DNA of 64,000 nt. Origin: DASUAL01 sp035763805. Its GTDB lineage: Bacteria > Gemmatimonadota > Gemmatimonadetes > Gemmatimonadales > GWC2-71-9. The translations under genes were made by a program, and so were the position numbers. Positions 23,246-32,569 of the stretch are shown here, one piece after another. The notes below the pieces were generated by a model. It saw only the letters and a list, made by a program, of their open reading frames with translations. It searched no databases and was not told the origin of the DNA. Positions within the stretch are counted from its first letter, which is position 1. Every line of letters starts with the position of its first letter. The stretch spans positions 1-64,000 of the forward strand of contig DASUAL010000069.1 in NCBI GenBank assembly GCA_035763805.1, given 5' to 3'.

Positions 23246-23958
23246 CGCCGATGCGCCTGCAGCGCGCCCTGGCGCGCGCGGGCGTGACGTCGCGCCGCAA
23301 GGCGGAGGACTTGATCCGCGCGGGCCGCGTAAGCGTGGACGGCACGGTCGCGACGCTCGGCGTGAGCGTCGATCCGGAGCACCAGCGGGTCACCGTGGAT
23401 GGACGGGTCGTGCATCGGGTGCCGCTGACCTGGCTCGCGCTCAACAAGCCGGTCGGGTACGTGGTGAGCCGCGGCGACCCCGAGGGGCGGCGGACCGTCT
23501 ACGAGCTCCTCCCCAAGATGCCGGGCCTCACGTACGTTGGACGGTTGGACGTGATGACGTCGGGATTGCTGCTGTTGACCACAGACGGCGCCGCCGCGCA
23601 CCGGCTGATGCACCCCCGCTTCGCGGTGCCACGCACCTACTGGCTGCGGGCGCATGGTCGCCCCGTGGGCGAGCTCCGGACCGCGCTGGCGCGATCCGTG
23701 GAGATCGATGGGCGCCCGGTGCGCGTCACCGCCTTCCGCGTGCGACCGGCGGGCCGGAGCGTGGAGGTCGAGCTCACGCTGGCCGAGGGGCGGCACCGCA
23801 TCGTGCGCCGGCTCGCTGAGGCGTTGGGGCTCAAGGTCGAGTGGCTGCACCGGGTCGCCTACGGGCCGGTGCACCTTGGCCGCCTGGCGGAGGGGAAGTA
23901 CCGGCGGCTGGCCGCGCGCGAGATCCAGGCCATCGAGCGACTGCATGGAACTGCGTGA
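23242..23958 (+). CDS. rluB: Ribosomal large/small-subunit pseudouridine synthase (RluB/RsuA type)
   Basis: A 238-aa enzyme that isomerises a uridine in rRNA. An S4 RNA-binding domain (RLQRALARAGVTSRRKAEDLI to VDPEHQRVTVDG) is followed by the catalytic domain with Asp103 in GRLDVMTSGLLLLT and the EGRHRIVRRLAEALG segment of the RsuA/RluB/RluE/RluF group. Placement after scpA-scpB, as in many bacteria, favours RluB, which modifies 23S rRNA. RsuA-like activity on 16S rRNA cannot be excluded. Confidence 0.9.
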   Translation: MTPMRLQRALARAGVTSRRKAEDLIRAGRVSVDGTVATLGVSVDPEHQRVTVDGRVVHRVPLTWLALNKPVGYVVSRGDPEGRRTVYELLPKMPGLTYVGRLDVMTSGLLLLTTDGAAAHRLMHPRFAVPRTYWLRAHGRPVGELRTALARSVEIDGRPVRVTAFRVRPAGRSVEVELTLAEGRHRIVRRLAEALGLKVEWLHRVAYGPVHLGRLAEGKYRRLAAREIQAIERLHGTA

Positions 23959-25588
23959 CCGCACGACGATGATCCTCGGCGGCTCGGGCCTCGTCGGCCG
24001 CGCCGTCGCGCGGCGGCTGCTCGATGCCGGGCCGCGACGCCTCGTGCTCGTGGCACTGTTCGAGGAGGAGGTCAAAGCCGCGGCCCGCGACCTCGAGCCC
24101 TACCGCGGCCGCGCGGCGATTGCCGTCGAATGGGGCGATGTGTTCCTGCCCGCAAGCCTCGCCCACCTCGAGCGCAGCGCCGTCATCGCGAACTCGGAGC
24201 ACCGCGCGCTCCTGCTCCAGGACCTGCTGAGCGAGCTCACCGACGACGTTCTCCAGCGCAGCTTCCTCCACCAACTCCTCATGAAGTACCGCCCCGACGC
24301 CATCGTGGACAGCATCAACACGGCGACCGCGTTCGCCTACCAGGACGCGATGAAAAGCGGCCAGGAGCTGCTGGCGCTCGCCGCGGCGGGGCGGGCGGAC
24401 CGGACGGCGGTGGAACGGCACGTCCTCCTGCTCACGATGCCGCAGTTGATCCGTCACGTGCAGATCATGGTCGAGTCGCTGAGGCGGGCGGAGACGAAGG
24501 CGTACGTGAAGGTCGGCACGAGCGGCACGGGAGGCATGGGCTTCAACATTCCGTACACCCACTCGGAAGAGCGCCCCAGCCGACTGCTGCTCACCAAGTC
24601 GGCTGTCGCGGGCGCGCAGTCGCTGCTCCTGTTCCTGCTGGGCCGCACGCCCGGCGCGCCCGCCACGATCGAGATCAAGCCGACTGCCACCATCGCCTGG
24701 CGCGAGATCGGCTTCGGGCCGATCCGGCGCAAGGGGAAGCCCATCCCGCTGGTGGACTGCCCCGCGCCGGTCGCCCTGAGCGAGGCCTTCCGGCCGGATC
24801 GGCAGGCGTGGTGCGACCTCGGAAAGCCGCTCGAGGGTGTCTACATCGATGTCGGCGAAAACGGACTGTTTTCGCGCGACGAGTTCGAGACCGTCACGGC
24901 CCTGGGCCAGATGGAGTTCATCACGCCGGAGGAGGTCGCGGAGTACGTGCTCATGGAGCTCGAGGGGCGACCCACGGGGCGCGACATCGTCGCGGCGCTC
25001 GACGCCGCTACGGCCGGCCCCACCTACCGGGCGGGTGTGCTCCGCGCGCACGCCCTCGACCACCTGCGCGAGCTGGAACGCCGGTCGCAGACCCGCACCG
25101 TCGCCTACGAGATGCTGGGGCCGCCGCGGCTGACGAAGCTGCTGTTCGAGTCCCACATTTGCGGCCAGCTCCGACCCAGCGTGCGGGCGCTCGCCGGCTC
25201 GACGGCGGCGGACCTGGCGCACGAGGCCCAGGCGCTGGTGGAGCGCGACCGCGTGCTGCGGAGCCATATTCTCTCGGTCGGGATTCCGATTCTCACCCCG
25301 GACGGGCAGCGGCTGTATCGCGGCGGCGTGGTCGTGGTCCCCGGAAACGGCAAGGATCCCCGGGACGCGGCGCCTCGGGGCTGGGTGGACCTACGGCCGG
25401 AGCAGTTAGGGATCTGGATCCGGCGGGCGCAGGAGATGGTGGCCGAGGCGCAGCGACGCCACGGCCAGGCTGCCTCCGGGAGCGACGTCGACTGGACGGC
25501 GATCGGCGGCGACGACCCTATCGAACCGGCGTCCTTCGCCACATGGGTGTTCCGGCACGAGGACCGAGGAGTGCGCATCAAGCGCTGA
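23945..25588 (+). CDS. Large Rossmann-fold protein of unknown function
   Basis: A 547-aa protein. An N-terminal NAD(P)-binding motif (MILGGSGLVGRAVARRLL) and ANSEHRALL indicate an extended-SDR-like nucleotide domain. After about residue 190 the sequence changes. It contains VKVGTSGTGGMGFNIPYTHSEE, ATIEIKPTATIAWREIGFGPI and a long C-terminal helical region with EMLGPPRLTKLLFESHICGQL. The usual SDR Tyr-x-x-x-Lys is not evident; DSINTATAFAYQDAMKSG occupies that area. I do not know the family. It overlaps the pseudouridine synthase by 14 bases and is followed closely by a HEAT-repeat protein. Confidence 0.7.
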   Translation: MELRDRTTMILGGSGLVGRAVARRLLDAGPRRLVLVALFEEEVKAAARDLEPYRGRAAIAVEWGDVFLPASLAHLERSAVIANSEHRALLLQDLLSELTDDVLQRSFLHQLLMKYRPDAIVDSINTATAFAYQDAMKSGQELLALAAAGRADRTAVERHVLLLTMPQLIRHVQIMVESLRRAETKAYVKVGTSGTGGMGFNIPYTHSEERPSRLLLTKSAVAGAQSLLLFLLGRTPGAPATIEIKPTATIAWREIGFGPIRRKGKPIPLVDCPAPVALSEAFRPDRQAWCDLGKPLEGVYIDVGENGLFSRDEFETVTALGQMEFITPEEVAEYVLMELEGRPTGRDIVAALDAATAGPTYRAGVLRAHALDHLRELERRSQTRTVAYEMLGPPRLTKLLFESHICGQLRPSVRALAGSTAADLAHEAQALVERDRVLRSHILSVGIPILTPDGQRLYRGGVVVVPGNGKDPRDAAPRGWVDLRPEQLGIWIRRAQEMVAEAQRRHGQAASGSDVDWTAIGGDDPIEPASFATWVFRHEDRGVRIKR

Positions 25589-25590
25589 CG

Positions 25591-27153
25591 ATGGTTGTGG
25601 ACACGGCAGGAGTCGACCGCGCGCTCGGCGCCATTGGGACGACCTTCCGACTGACCCGACTCTACCCGCCCACGCACCCGGCGGTGGTGGAGGCGCTGCG
25701 GCAGATCGGCGAGGCTCTTCCGCCGCTCGCAGCGGTTGGCACCGTCGAATGGAAGGTTGGAGCGACGGGACTGCACTGGCACGGCCAGCACCTGCTCCCG
25801 CGCAACTCGCAGATCGCCGAGCTCGCAGGGCTGCTGTATGCCCGCGGCATCCGCGCGGTCACGCTGAACCCGGGCATGACGTCGGAGCACGTCCTCTCCC
25901 TGTTCGCCGTCGCCACCGGGACCATCCCGCCTGACGATGCGACCCTGGGGCGGATCACGCTCGCGCTGGGACGGCGTACCAGCCAACGGCTCGAGCGGCT
26001 GCGCGCGCCGGCGCACGGCTTCCCGGCGGTGCCGGAGCCACTCCCCGCGGCGCCGGACTCGAGTCCGCCGGCCGCCCCCCCGCTCCCGACGCAGGCGTCG
26101 GGTCCGCCCTCGCCCGATCAGGTGATGGGCAAGCGCTCGGGCGTTGTGTTCCGGCCTGATGTGCTGCCGGCGGACGTCGAGGCAAAGCGCGCCATCGCGA
26201 GCCTCAAGACCGCGGCCGCGCCGGAGGAGCAGCGGGCCGCAGTCGAAAAGCTACTGGCGCTCGCGCCGCAGCTGATCGCCCTGCGCGACGCCGTCACCGT
26301 GGCCGACGCGATCGCGGCGCTCGACCGCCTGCTCCTCGCGGCGCGGGACGGCGCCTTGCTCGAGGCGATCGACCAGGCGGCGGTGGCGCTCACCGACAAG
26401 TCGCTGGTGGAGCGGATGGTGCAGCGGCTGGGTGAGCCACGCGTCCCCGCGGAGGAGCGCGAAGCGCTGGTCGCGGCGGTGGGGGCGCTCGCGGCCCTGT
26501 CGGTGCCGCTCGTGCTCGATGCGTTTCTCGCCGCGCCGATCGAGCGACGCGCGCCGTACCGCGCCGCGATTCGAAAGGCGGCGGACCGAGCGCTCGAGCC
26601 GTTGCAGGGGAAGCTCGCGGATCGCGAGCCGCAGATCACCGCGGCCGCGGCGGAGCTGATCGGCTTGACGGGCAGCCCCCAGGCCGCCCCGCTCCTGCTA
26701 CCGCTGCTCCGGCACCGGTCGGAGCTCGTGCGGGAGGCGGCGCTGGTCGGCCTGGCGGAGGCCGGTGGACGGGAGATCTCGCGCCCGGCCATGCCCGCGC
26801 TGAAGGATGAGAGCGTGTCCGTCCGCCTTGCGGCCACGCGGGCCGTCGCGGCCGGGGCGGACCCCGCGTCTACCACGGTGCTGATCCGGCGGCTGGACCA
26901 GGAGCCCGACGAAGGGGTACAGGCGGAGTTGCTGCGGGCGATTGGGCGGCTGGGGGCGAAGGAGGCCCTCGACGTCCTGGCGAAGTACGCCGAGTCGGGC
27001 GGGGTAATGCACCGCAGCAACCCGAGCCTGCGGGCGGCGGCGATCGAGGGCCTGCGGCACGTCGCGCGGCCGGAGGCCCGGGGGTTGATCGAACTCTACA
27101 GCAAGGACAAGGACCCGGTGGTACGTAAAGCGGCAGAGGCGGCACTGAAATGA
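25591..27153 (+). CDS. HEAT-repeat protein
   Basis: A 520-aa protein without signal peptide. The N-terminal 125 residues form a compact domain (LTRLYPPTHPAVVEALRQIGEALPPL). A Pro-rich linker (about 145-175) separates it from a C-terminal helical solenoid with HEAT/PBS-lyase-type repeats, for example LRHRSELVREAALVGLAEAG and DESVSVRLAATRAVAAGA. Such solenoids are protein-binding scaffolds, and no enzyme motif is seen. Starts at ATG 25591, 2 bases after the Rossmann protein, and its stop overlaps the MoxR gene, so it joins the upstream cluster to the Bat operon. Confidence 0.8.
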   Translation: MVVDTAGVDRALGAIGTTFRLTRLYPPTHPAVVEALRQIGEALPPLAAVGTVEWKVGATGLHWHGQHLLPRNSQIAELAGLLYARGIRAVTLNPGMTSEHVLSLFAVATGTIPPDDATLGRITLALGRRTSQRLERLRAPAHGFPAVPEPLPAAPDSSPPAAPPLPTQASGPPSPDQVMGKRSGVVFRPDVLPADVEAKRAIASLKTAAAPEEQRAAVEKLLALAPQLIALRDAVTVADAIAALDRLLLAARDGALLEAIDQAAVALTDKSLVERMVQRLGEPRVPAEEREALVAAVGALAALSVPLVLDAFLAAPIERRAPYRAAIRKAADRALEPLQGKLADREPQITAAAAELIGLTGSPQAAPLLLPLLRHRSELVREAALVGLAEAGGREISRPAMPALKDESVSVRLAATRAVAAGADPASTTVLIRRLDQEPDEGVQAELLRAIGRLGAKEALDVLAKYAESGGVMHRSNPSLRAAAIEGLRHVARPEARGLIELYSKDKDPVVRKAAEAALK

Positions 27154-28124
27154 CCACGCGAGCGGTGAAGTCGAGCGACGCGGTACTCAGTCAAGCGATC
27201 ACCCGCGAGGTGGCGAAGCGGGTGGTGGGCCAGGAGCTGATGGTCGAGCGGCTGCTCGTGGGCCTCCTCACGGGCGGGCACATCCTGCTCGAGGGCGTGC
27301 CGGGGCTCGCCAAGACGCTCGCGGTGCGTACGGTGGCGGAGTGCCTCCGCATCGCGTTCTCCCGAATCCAATTCACGCCGGACCTTCTCCCGGCGGACGT
27401 GATCGGCACGATGGTGTTCGACCAGCGATCGCAGGAGTTCTATCCCAAGAAGGGTCCGCTGTTCGCGAACCTCGTACTCGCCGACGAGATCAACCGCGCG
27501 CCGGCGAAGGTGCAGTCGGCGCTGCTCGAGGCGATGCAGGAGAAGCAGGTGACGATCGGCGGGGAGACGTTCTACCTGGGCGAGCCGTTCCTGGTGCTCG
27601 CGACGCAGAACCCGATCGAACAGGAGGGCACGTACCCGCTCCCCGAGGCGCAGCTCGATCGCTTCATGCTGAAGGTGCGGGTCGGCTACCCGACGCGCGA
27701 TGCCGAAAAGGAAATCGTGGCGCGCATGGCGTCGGGCCGGCCGATCGAAGTGCAGCGCGTGGCCGAGGCGGAAGACCTGCTCGCCGCGCGCAGCGCGATC
27801 GCGGAGCTGTTCATGGACCAGAAGGTCGTGGACTACATCGTGGACGTGGTGCGCGGCACGCGGGAGCCGCAGACCGTCGGTCTGTCGGAGCTGAAGCCGC
27901 TGATCGCGTTCGGGGCTTCCCCCCGTGCCTCGATCTACCTTGCGCAGGCTGCCCGGGCGCACGCCTACCTGCGCGGCCGCTCGTACGTCGTGCCCGAAGA
28001 CGTCAAGGCGATGGCCTTTGATGTGCTGCGGCACCGCGTTCTGCTCACCTTCGAGGCGGAGGCCGAGGACATGGATGCCGACCGCGTGATCGCCAAGATC
28101 CTGGAGACCGTAGGCGTGCCGTGA
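27150..28124 (+). CDS. MoxR-type AAA+ ATPase
   Basis: A 324-aa AAA+ chaperone of the MoxR family, which typically works with DUF58 and VWA proteins on metal insertion or protein assembly at the membrane. Walker A is GVPGLAKT (residues 50-57), Walker B LVLADEINRAP, sensor 1 ATQNPIEQEGTYPLPEAQLDRF. The lid domain ends with RGRSYVVPEDVKAMAFDVLRHR. It overlaps the HEAT-repeat gene and the DUF58 gene by 4 bases each and opens a MoxR-DUF58-VWA-BatD set. Confidence 0.95.
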   Translation: MTTRAVKSSDAVLSQAITREVAKRVVGQELMVERLLVGLLTGGHILLEGVPGLAKTLAVRTVAECLRIAFSRIQFTPDLLPADVIGTMVFDQRSQEFYPKKGPLFANLVLADEINRAPAKVQSALLEAMQEKQVTIGGETFYLGEPFLVLATQNPIEQEGTYPLPEAQLDRFMLKVRVGYPTRDAEKEIVARMASGRPIEVQRVAEAEDLLAARSAIAELFMDQKVVDYIVDVVRGTREPQTVGLSELKPLIAFGASPRASIYLAQAARAHAYLRGRSYVVPEDVKAMAFDVLRHRVLLTFEAEAEDMDADRVIAKILETVGVP

Positions 28125-29062
28125 CCTACGACGGACAAGATCGTCGGCGTGCGGCGGCGTCTCCGGCCCGAGCGCGCCGACGCACCGTCACTGCGGAAGT
28201 GCTCAGGCAGGTCAAGGGGATCGAGCTCCGCACCCGGGCACTCGTCAACTCCCTCTTCACGGGCGAATACCGGTCGGTCTTCCGCGGGCAGGGCATCGAG
28301 TTTGCCGAGGTGCGTGCCTACCAGCAGGGGGACGAGTTCCGCTCGATCGACTGGAACGTGTCGGCCCGAATGGGGCACCCGTTCGTGAAGACGTACCACG
28401 AGGAGCGCGAGATCACGCTGCTGCTCGTCGTGGACCAGTCCGGTTCCTGCCAGTTCGGGCGTCCGTACACCAAGGCGGGCCTCGCGGTCGAGGTGGCAGC
28501 GGTGCTCGCTCTCGCCGCGGCGCGCCACAACGACCGCGTGGGCGCACTGATGTTCGCGGACAAGGTGGAATTCGTGGTGCGGCCCGCGAAGGGGCGGCCC
28601 CACGCGCTGCGCGTGATTCGCGACCTCGTCGCCTTCACGCCGCGGGGGCGCGGCACGAACCTGGGGGAGGCGCTGCGCTACGCGACCAAGCTCTTGCGCC
28701 ACCATTCGATCGTCGGCGTGCTGTCCGACTTCCGCGCCGAAGGATGGGAGGAGCCGCTGGCGCGGCTCGCGGCGCGCCACGACGTCGTGGCGATCACGAT
28801 CGACGACCCCCGCGAGCGCGACCTTCCCGACGCGGGGTGGGTCGACTTGGAGGATGCCGAGACCGGGCACCGGGTTCTCCTCGATACCAGCCACGGCCCC
28901 AGCCGTACCCGGGTTCGCGTCGCCGCCGAGCGGCAGATCCAGGAGCGCACCCGCAAGCTCATCCAGGCGGGCGTGGATCGCGTGGGGCTCGAGACCAGCG
29001 TCCCCTACGCCGTGCCCCTGCGCCGCGCCTTCGCCGAGCGGGCGCGCCGCCTGAAACGATGA
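28121..29062 (+). CDS. DUF58 domain protein (VWA-like fold)
   Basis: A 313-aa soluble protein. The DUF58 signature is GIEFAEVRAYQQGDEFRSIDWNVSARMGHPFVKTYHEER. It is followed by a degenerate VWA core with the MIDAS-like DQSGSC. Members are always linked to MoxR ATPases and are thought to be adaptors. Start is GTG 28121. The N-terminal 20 residues are Arg-rich. No membrane segment is visible. Confidence 0.92.
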   Translation: MTYDGQDRRRAAASPARARRRTVTAEVLRQVKGIELRTRALVNSLFTGEYRSVFRGQGIEFAEVRAYQQGDEFRSIDWNVSARMGHPFVKTYHEEREITLLLVVDQSGSCQFGRPYTKAGLAVEVAAVLALAAARHNDRVGALMFADKVEFVVRPAKGRPHALRVIRDLVAFTPRGRGTNLGEALRYATKLLRHHSIVGVLSDFRAEGWEEPLARLAARHDVVAITIDDPRERDLPDAGWVDLEDAETGHRVLLDTSHGPSRTRVRVAAERQIQERTRKLIQAGVDRVGLETSVPYAVPLRRAFAERARRLKR

Positions 29063-29931
29063 GCACGCGCCGAATCGCGGGGCTTGCCGTCGTTGGCGTC
29101 TTGGCGTCTTGGCGTCTGGGAATGGGGCAGGGGGGAGGGGCGGCCGGCGAGTGGCAGGTGACCCCCGCGCGCCCGACGGTCGGGGACACGGTCTGGCTTG
29201 AGCGATTCGTTGCCGCTCCTCCGGGCTGGCGGGTTCAGCCCGCGAAAGCGGAGCGGACGGGCGAGGCGGTGGTCGAACCGCTCGGCGATCCCGTCGTCCG
29301 CCGGGCAGCGGAGGGCTGGGTCGTGCGGTACCCCGTCGTCGCTTGGGTACCGGCGCTTCGCTGGGTGATACCTCCCTCGATTGTGCGCTGGGGCCCGAGC
29401 GGCCGCGCCGACACCGTGCCGCGGGACACTGCCTGGTTCCGCGTGTCGAGCGTCATTCCTGAGAGCGCGGTGGCGCCGAGACCGCAACCGCTCCTGCCGC
29501 CGCTGCGCACCGCCCCCCGAGATCCGCTGCCCGCGGGTGTCGCCCTGCTGGTCACGGGCGCGCTACTCGCTGGCGCGTTGCGCTGGCGTCGGCGGGCGGC
29601 GCGCCAGGTCCCGCCGCCACCTCATGTTCCACTGGAACCTGAAGTGCCCGACGCCCGGTGGCTGGTCGCGGGGGAGCCGAAGGCGGTGGCCGTGCGGGCA
29701 ACGCACCGCCTCCGGATGACCCTGTATCGGGCCATCCCGGAGGCGCACCCCGCGCTCAGCACGGCCGAGTGCCTAGCGCAGGTTGAGCGCGCGCGGCCGC
29801 AGGCACCGCTGCGTGAGCTCCGGGACGTGCTGGAGCAGTTGGACCACGTAGCCTTCGCCTCGGCGCACGGGACCGACGTGGCCGCGCTCGCCAAGATGGC
29901 GCGCCGGCTGGTGCAGGATATCCCGTCGTGA
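29059..29931 (+). CDS. Membrane-anchored protein in the Bat operon (DUF4381-like position)
   Basis: A 290-aa exported protein with a signal peptide or N-terminal anchor, a beta-rich domain (GEWQVTPARPTVGDTVWLERFV), and one membrane helix at about 160-177 (PAGVALLVTGALLAGALRW) before a cytosolic helical tail. Position between DUF58 and BatA is where DUF4381-type proteins occur, but sequence similarity is weak by eye. The signal-peptide region is coded by three tandem 8-mers (29095-29118), which give the odd VVGVLASWRLG run. Confidence 0.75.
   Translation: MSTRRIAGLAVVGVLASWRLGMGQGGGAAGEWQVTPARPTVGDTVWLERFVAAPPGWRVQPAKAERTGEAVVEPLGDPVVRRAAEGWVVRYPVVAWVPALRWVIPPSIVRWGPSGRADTVPRDTAWFRVSSVIPESAVAPRPQPLLPPLRTAPRDPLPAGVALLVTGALLAGALRWRRRAARQVPPPPHVPLEPEVPDARWLVAGEPKAVAVRATHRLRMTLYRAIPEAHPALSTAECLAQVERARPQAPLRELRDVLEQLDHVAFASAHGTDVAALAKMARRLVQDIPS
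29095..29118. repeat. Three tandem 8-bp words in a signal-peptide region
   Basis: GGCGTCTT, GGCGTCTT and GGCGTCTG in direct succession inside the coding sequence of the membrane-anchored Bat-operon protein. The GCGTCT core matches 10542-10573 and 45054-45067. Because 24 bases is a multiple of 3, the frame is kept. Confidence 0.65.
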
Positions 29932-30908
29932 GTTTCGCACGTCCACTCTTGCTCCTCGCGCTGGCGCTCCTGCCGCTCTGGTGGTGGCTCCGCGCCCGCC
30001 GCCTGGCACGGCTGCGCGGCACTCAGATGAGCGACGTGCGGCCGGCCGCCGGGGCGGCCGAGCGCCTGTGGATCGCCCGCCTGCCGGTCACCCTGCGGAG
30101 CGTCGGTGTGGGCGCCTTGATCGTCGCGGCCGCGGGTCCCCGACTGGGGTCGGCGCGGACAGAGGCCCGGAGCGAGGGCATCTCGATCGTGCTAGCGATA
30201 GACATGTCGACCAGCATGCTGGCTGAGGACTTCGCGCCCGCGAATCGCATCGACGTAGCGAAACAGACTGCGATTGAGTTCGTCCGGGCACGCACGTCGG
30301 ATCGCATCGGACTCGTCGCCTTCGCGGCCCAGGCCCTGACCCAGGTCCCGATCACGACCGACTACGCGGTGCTCGAGCAGGCGCTCCGCAGCCTGCGCAT
30401 CGGCATGCTCGAGGACGGGACCGCCATCGGCACGGGGATCGCGACCGCGGCGAACCGCCTGCGACGGACGCCTGGGAAGAGTAAGGTGATCGTGTTGCTG
30501 ACAGACGGGGTCAACAACCGTGGCACCGTAGATCCGCGGACGGCCGCGCGGGCTGCGACGGCGTTCGGGATCAGGATCTATGTGATCGGCGTGGGCACGC
30601 GCGGGCAGGCGCCGGTGCCGACGGGACAGGGGGTCGACGGGCTGCGCTACCAGATGATGCCCGTCGAGATCGACGAGCCCCTCATGACCGAGATCGCGCG
30701 CATGACCGGGGGACGCTACTTCCGGGCGACCGATACGCAGTCCCTGCGGCACGTATTCGAGGAAATCAACCGTCTGGAGAAGACGACGGTCGCACAGGTC
30801 GTGTACCGGCGGTTCGACGAGGCTTACCGGGTGCCGCTCGCGCTCGGGCTCATGGCGCTGGCGCTCGAGATCGTGCTCGCGGCGACGTTCGCCGTGCGGG
30901 TGCCCTGA
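29928..30908 (+). CDS. batA: VWA-domain membrane protein BatA
   Basis: A 326-aa protein with an N-terminal anchor (LLLLALALLPLWWWLRARRLARLR), a second membrane segment (TLRSVGVGALIVAAAGPRL), a von Willebrand A domain with an intact MIDAS (DMSTSM, then TDGVNNRG) and a C-terminal membrane helix. Bat proteins support oxygen and stress tolerance in Bacteroidetes and spirochaetes; their biochemical role is unsettled. It overlaps its neighbours by 1-4 bases. GTG start. Confidence 0.92.
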   Translation: MSFARPLLLLALALLPLWWWLRARRLARLRGTQMSDVRPAAGAAERLWIARLPVTLRSVGVGALIVAAAGPRLGSARTEARSEGISIVLAIDMSTSMLAEDFAPANRIDVAKQTAIEFVRARTSDRIGLVAFAAQALTQVPITTDYAVLEQALRSLRIGMLEDGTAIGTGIATAANRLRRTPGKSKVIVLLTDGVNNRGTVDPRTAARAATAFGIRIYVIGVGTRGQAPVPTGQGVDGLRYQMMPVEIDEPLMTEIARMTGGRYFRATDTQSLRHVFEEINRLEKTTVAQVVYRRFDEAYRVPLALGLMALALEIVLAATFAVRVP

Positions 30909-32569
30909 TGAGCTTCGATGCGCCGGTCGTGCTGGCGCTCGCACCGCTGGTCGGCGGCGCGGCGTGGTTCGCGGCGGCATGGGCGCGCCGTGTCCGCGTC
31001 CGGCGCGCCGCGCTGTGGTCCGAGGAGACGGTGCGCGCCGCGCTGGGTGCCGGGCGCCTGGGCCCGACGGCGCTCTCGATCTCGGCGTTCCTCGGCGTCG
31101 TGGCGCTCGCCGGCCCCCGCTGGGGCGAGGAGAAGATCGTGGCGGAGACCCGTGGGCTTTCGGCCGTGATCGCGATCGACATCTCCCGCTCGATGCTGGC
31201 GGAGGACGCGGCCCCGAACCGGTTGGGGCGGGCGTTGCGCGAGGCCCGGCGTCTGGTGCAGGACCTCGATGGCGACCGCCTGGGGCTCGTCGCCTTCGCG
31301 GGCTCGAGCTACATCCTGTCCCCGCTTTCGATCGACGGCTCCGCGTTGGGACTGTACCTCGACGCACTCGACCCCGAGGTCGCCTCCGAGGGCGGCACCA
31401 GCCTCGCGCCCGCGGTGCGCCAGGGCGCGGAACTGCTCCGGGCCAGCTCCGAGCTCGCCGACCGCGTGCTGGTCGTGTTCACCGACGGCGAGGCGCACGA
31501 TACGCTCGCCGCTGCCGTCGCGCAGGCCGAGCGCCTGCGCGGGCAAGGCATCCATCTGATCCTCGTCGCGGAAGGCGGGCGCACGCCGGTGCGGATCCCC
31601 GTGCGCGACGAGCGCGGCGCGCTCGTCGGTTGGCAGAGGGACGCGCAAGGCAACCTCATCCAGACCGCCCGGCGGGACGACGTCCTCGGCGCGGTGGCGG
31701 ATGCAGCCCAGGGGACGCTCGTCGCGGCCGAGTTGCCGGACCAGGCGGGCGCGGTGCGGGATCTCGTCGCCGCCTACAAGCGGGCGCGCGCGAGCGAGAC
31801 GCGCACCGAGCGCGGTCGGCCGCGGGCCTGGGTTCCGGTGATGCTCGCCGTGCTGGTGCTGGTTGCGCAGGCGGCGTCCCGGCGCACAGCCGCGTTGATC
31901 GCGCTGGTGCTCGGGCTGGCCGCCCCGGCGCTGGCCGGCGCCCAAGCGTCGGCCCCTTCGCACCCGCGCAGTGCGGCCGAGAAGGCGTGGGACGAGGGTA
32001 GCCTCGAGCGCGCACGGCTCGCCTACATTGCCGAGCTCGCGCAGCGCCGGCGGGACGACGCCGCGTGGTTCAACGCCGGCACAGCGGCGCTCGCGAGCGG
32101 AGACGTCGAGACCGCCCAGTCCGCCCTGTCGCACGCGGCCGCCTCGCTCGATCCCGATATGCGGTTCCGTGCGCTCTACAATCTTGGTCTCTTGGCGCTG
32201 CGGCTCGCCGAGTCGGACAGCGGCAGCCGCGATGCACACCTGGGGAACGCGGAGCGCGCGTATCGCGAGGCCCTGCTGCTCAAGCCCCGCCACCTGCCGG
32301 CCAAGTGGAACCTCGAGCTCGCCGTGCGGCGCCGGGGCGGCGGCAGCGCGCGTAACCCTCCGCCACCCGCCAGCGGCGCGGCAGGCGGGTCGCCTCCAGG
32401 TGGCAGCGGGGAGGGGGGCGGCAGCGCCCGAAGCGGCGGGGCCGGAGGACTGAGTCAGGCTCAGGCCGAGCAAGTGCTGCGGTCCATCGGGCAGGAGGAA
32501 CTGGAGACGCGTCGTGACCGCACCGGCCGGGTGCGACGCGCGGTCGAGTCCGAGGTGAAGGACTGGTGA
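30908..32569 (+). CDS. batB: BatB-BatC fusion: VWA domain plus TPR tail
   Basis: A 553-aa fusion. The first half is BatB, with membrane helices at both ends of a VWA domain that has an intact MIDAS (DISRSM, TDGEAHDT). At about residue 328 a signal-peptide-like stretch appears (ALIALVLGLAAPALAGAQ). It is followed by TPR units (AWFNAGTAALASGDVETAQSAL, FRALYNLGLLALRLAESDSG), which correspond to a separate BatC in other bacteria. A Gly/Ser/Pro-rich linker and a charged helix (EQVLRSIGQEELETRR) end the chain. ATG 30908 overlaps the batA stop by one base. Confidence 0.9.
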   Translation: MSFDAPVVLALAPLVGGAAWFAAAWARRVRVRRAALWSEETVRAALGAGRLGPTALSISAFLGVVALAGPRWGEEKIVAETRGLSAVIAIDISRSMLAEDAAPNRLGRALREARRLVQDLDGDRLGLVAFAGSSYILSPLSIDGSALGLYLDALDPEVASEGGTSLAPAVRQGAELLRASSELADRVLVVFTDGEAHDTLAAAVAQAERLRGQGIHLILVAEGGRTPVRIPVRDERGALVGWQRDAQGNLIQTARRDDVLGAVADAAQGTLVAAELPDQAGAVRDLVAAYKRARASETRTERGRPRAWVPVMLAVLVLVAQAASRRTAALIALVLGLAAPALAGAQASAPSHPRSAAEKAWDEGSLERARLAYIAELAQRRRDDAAWFNAGTAALASGDVETAQSALSHAAASLDPDMRFRALYNLGLLALRLAESDSGSRDAHLGNAERAYREALLLKPRHLPAKWNLELAVRRRGGGSARNPPPPASGAAGGSPPGGSGEGGGSARSGGAGGLSQAQAEQVLRSIGQEELETRRDRTGRVRRAVESEVKDW

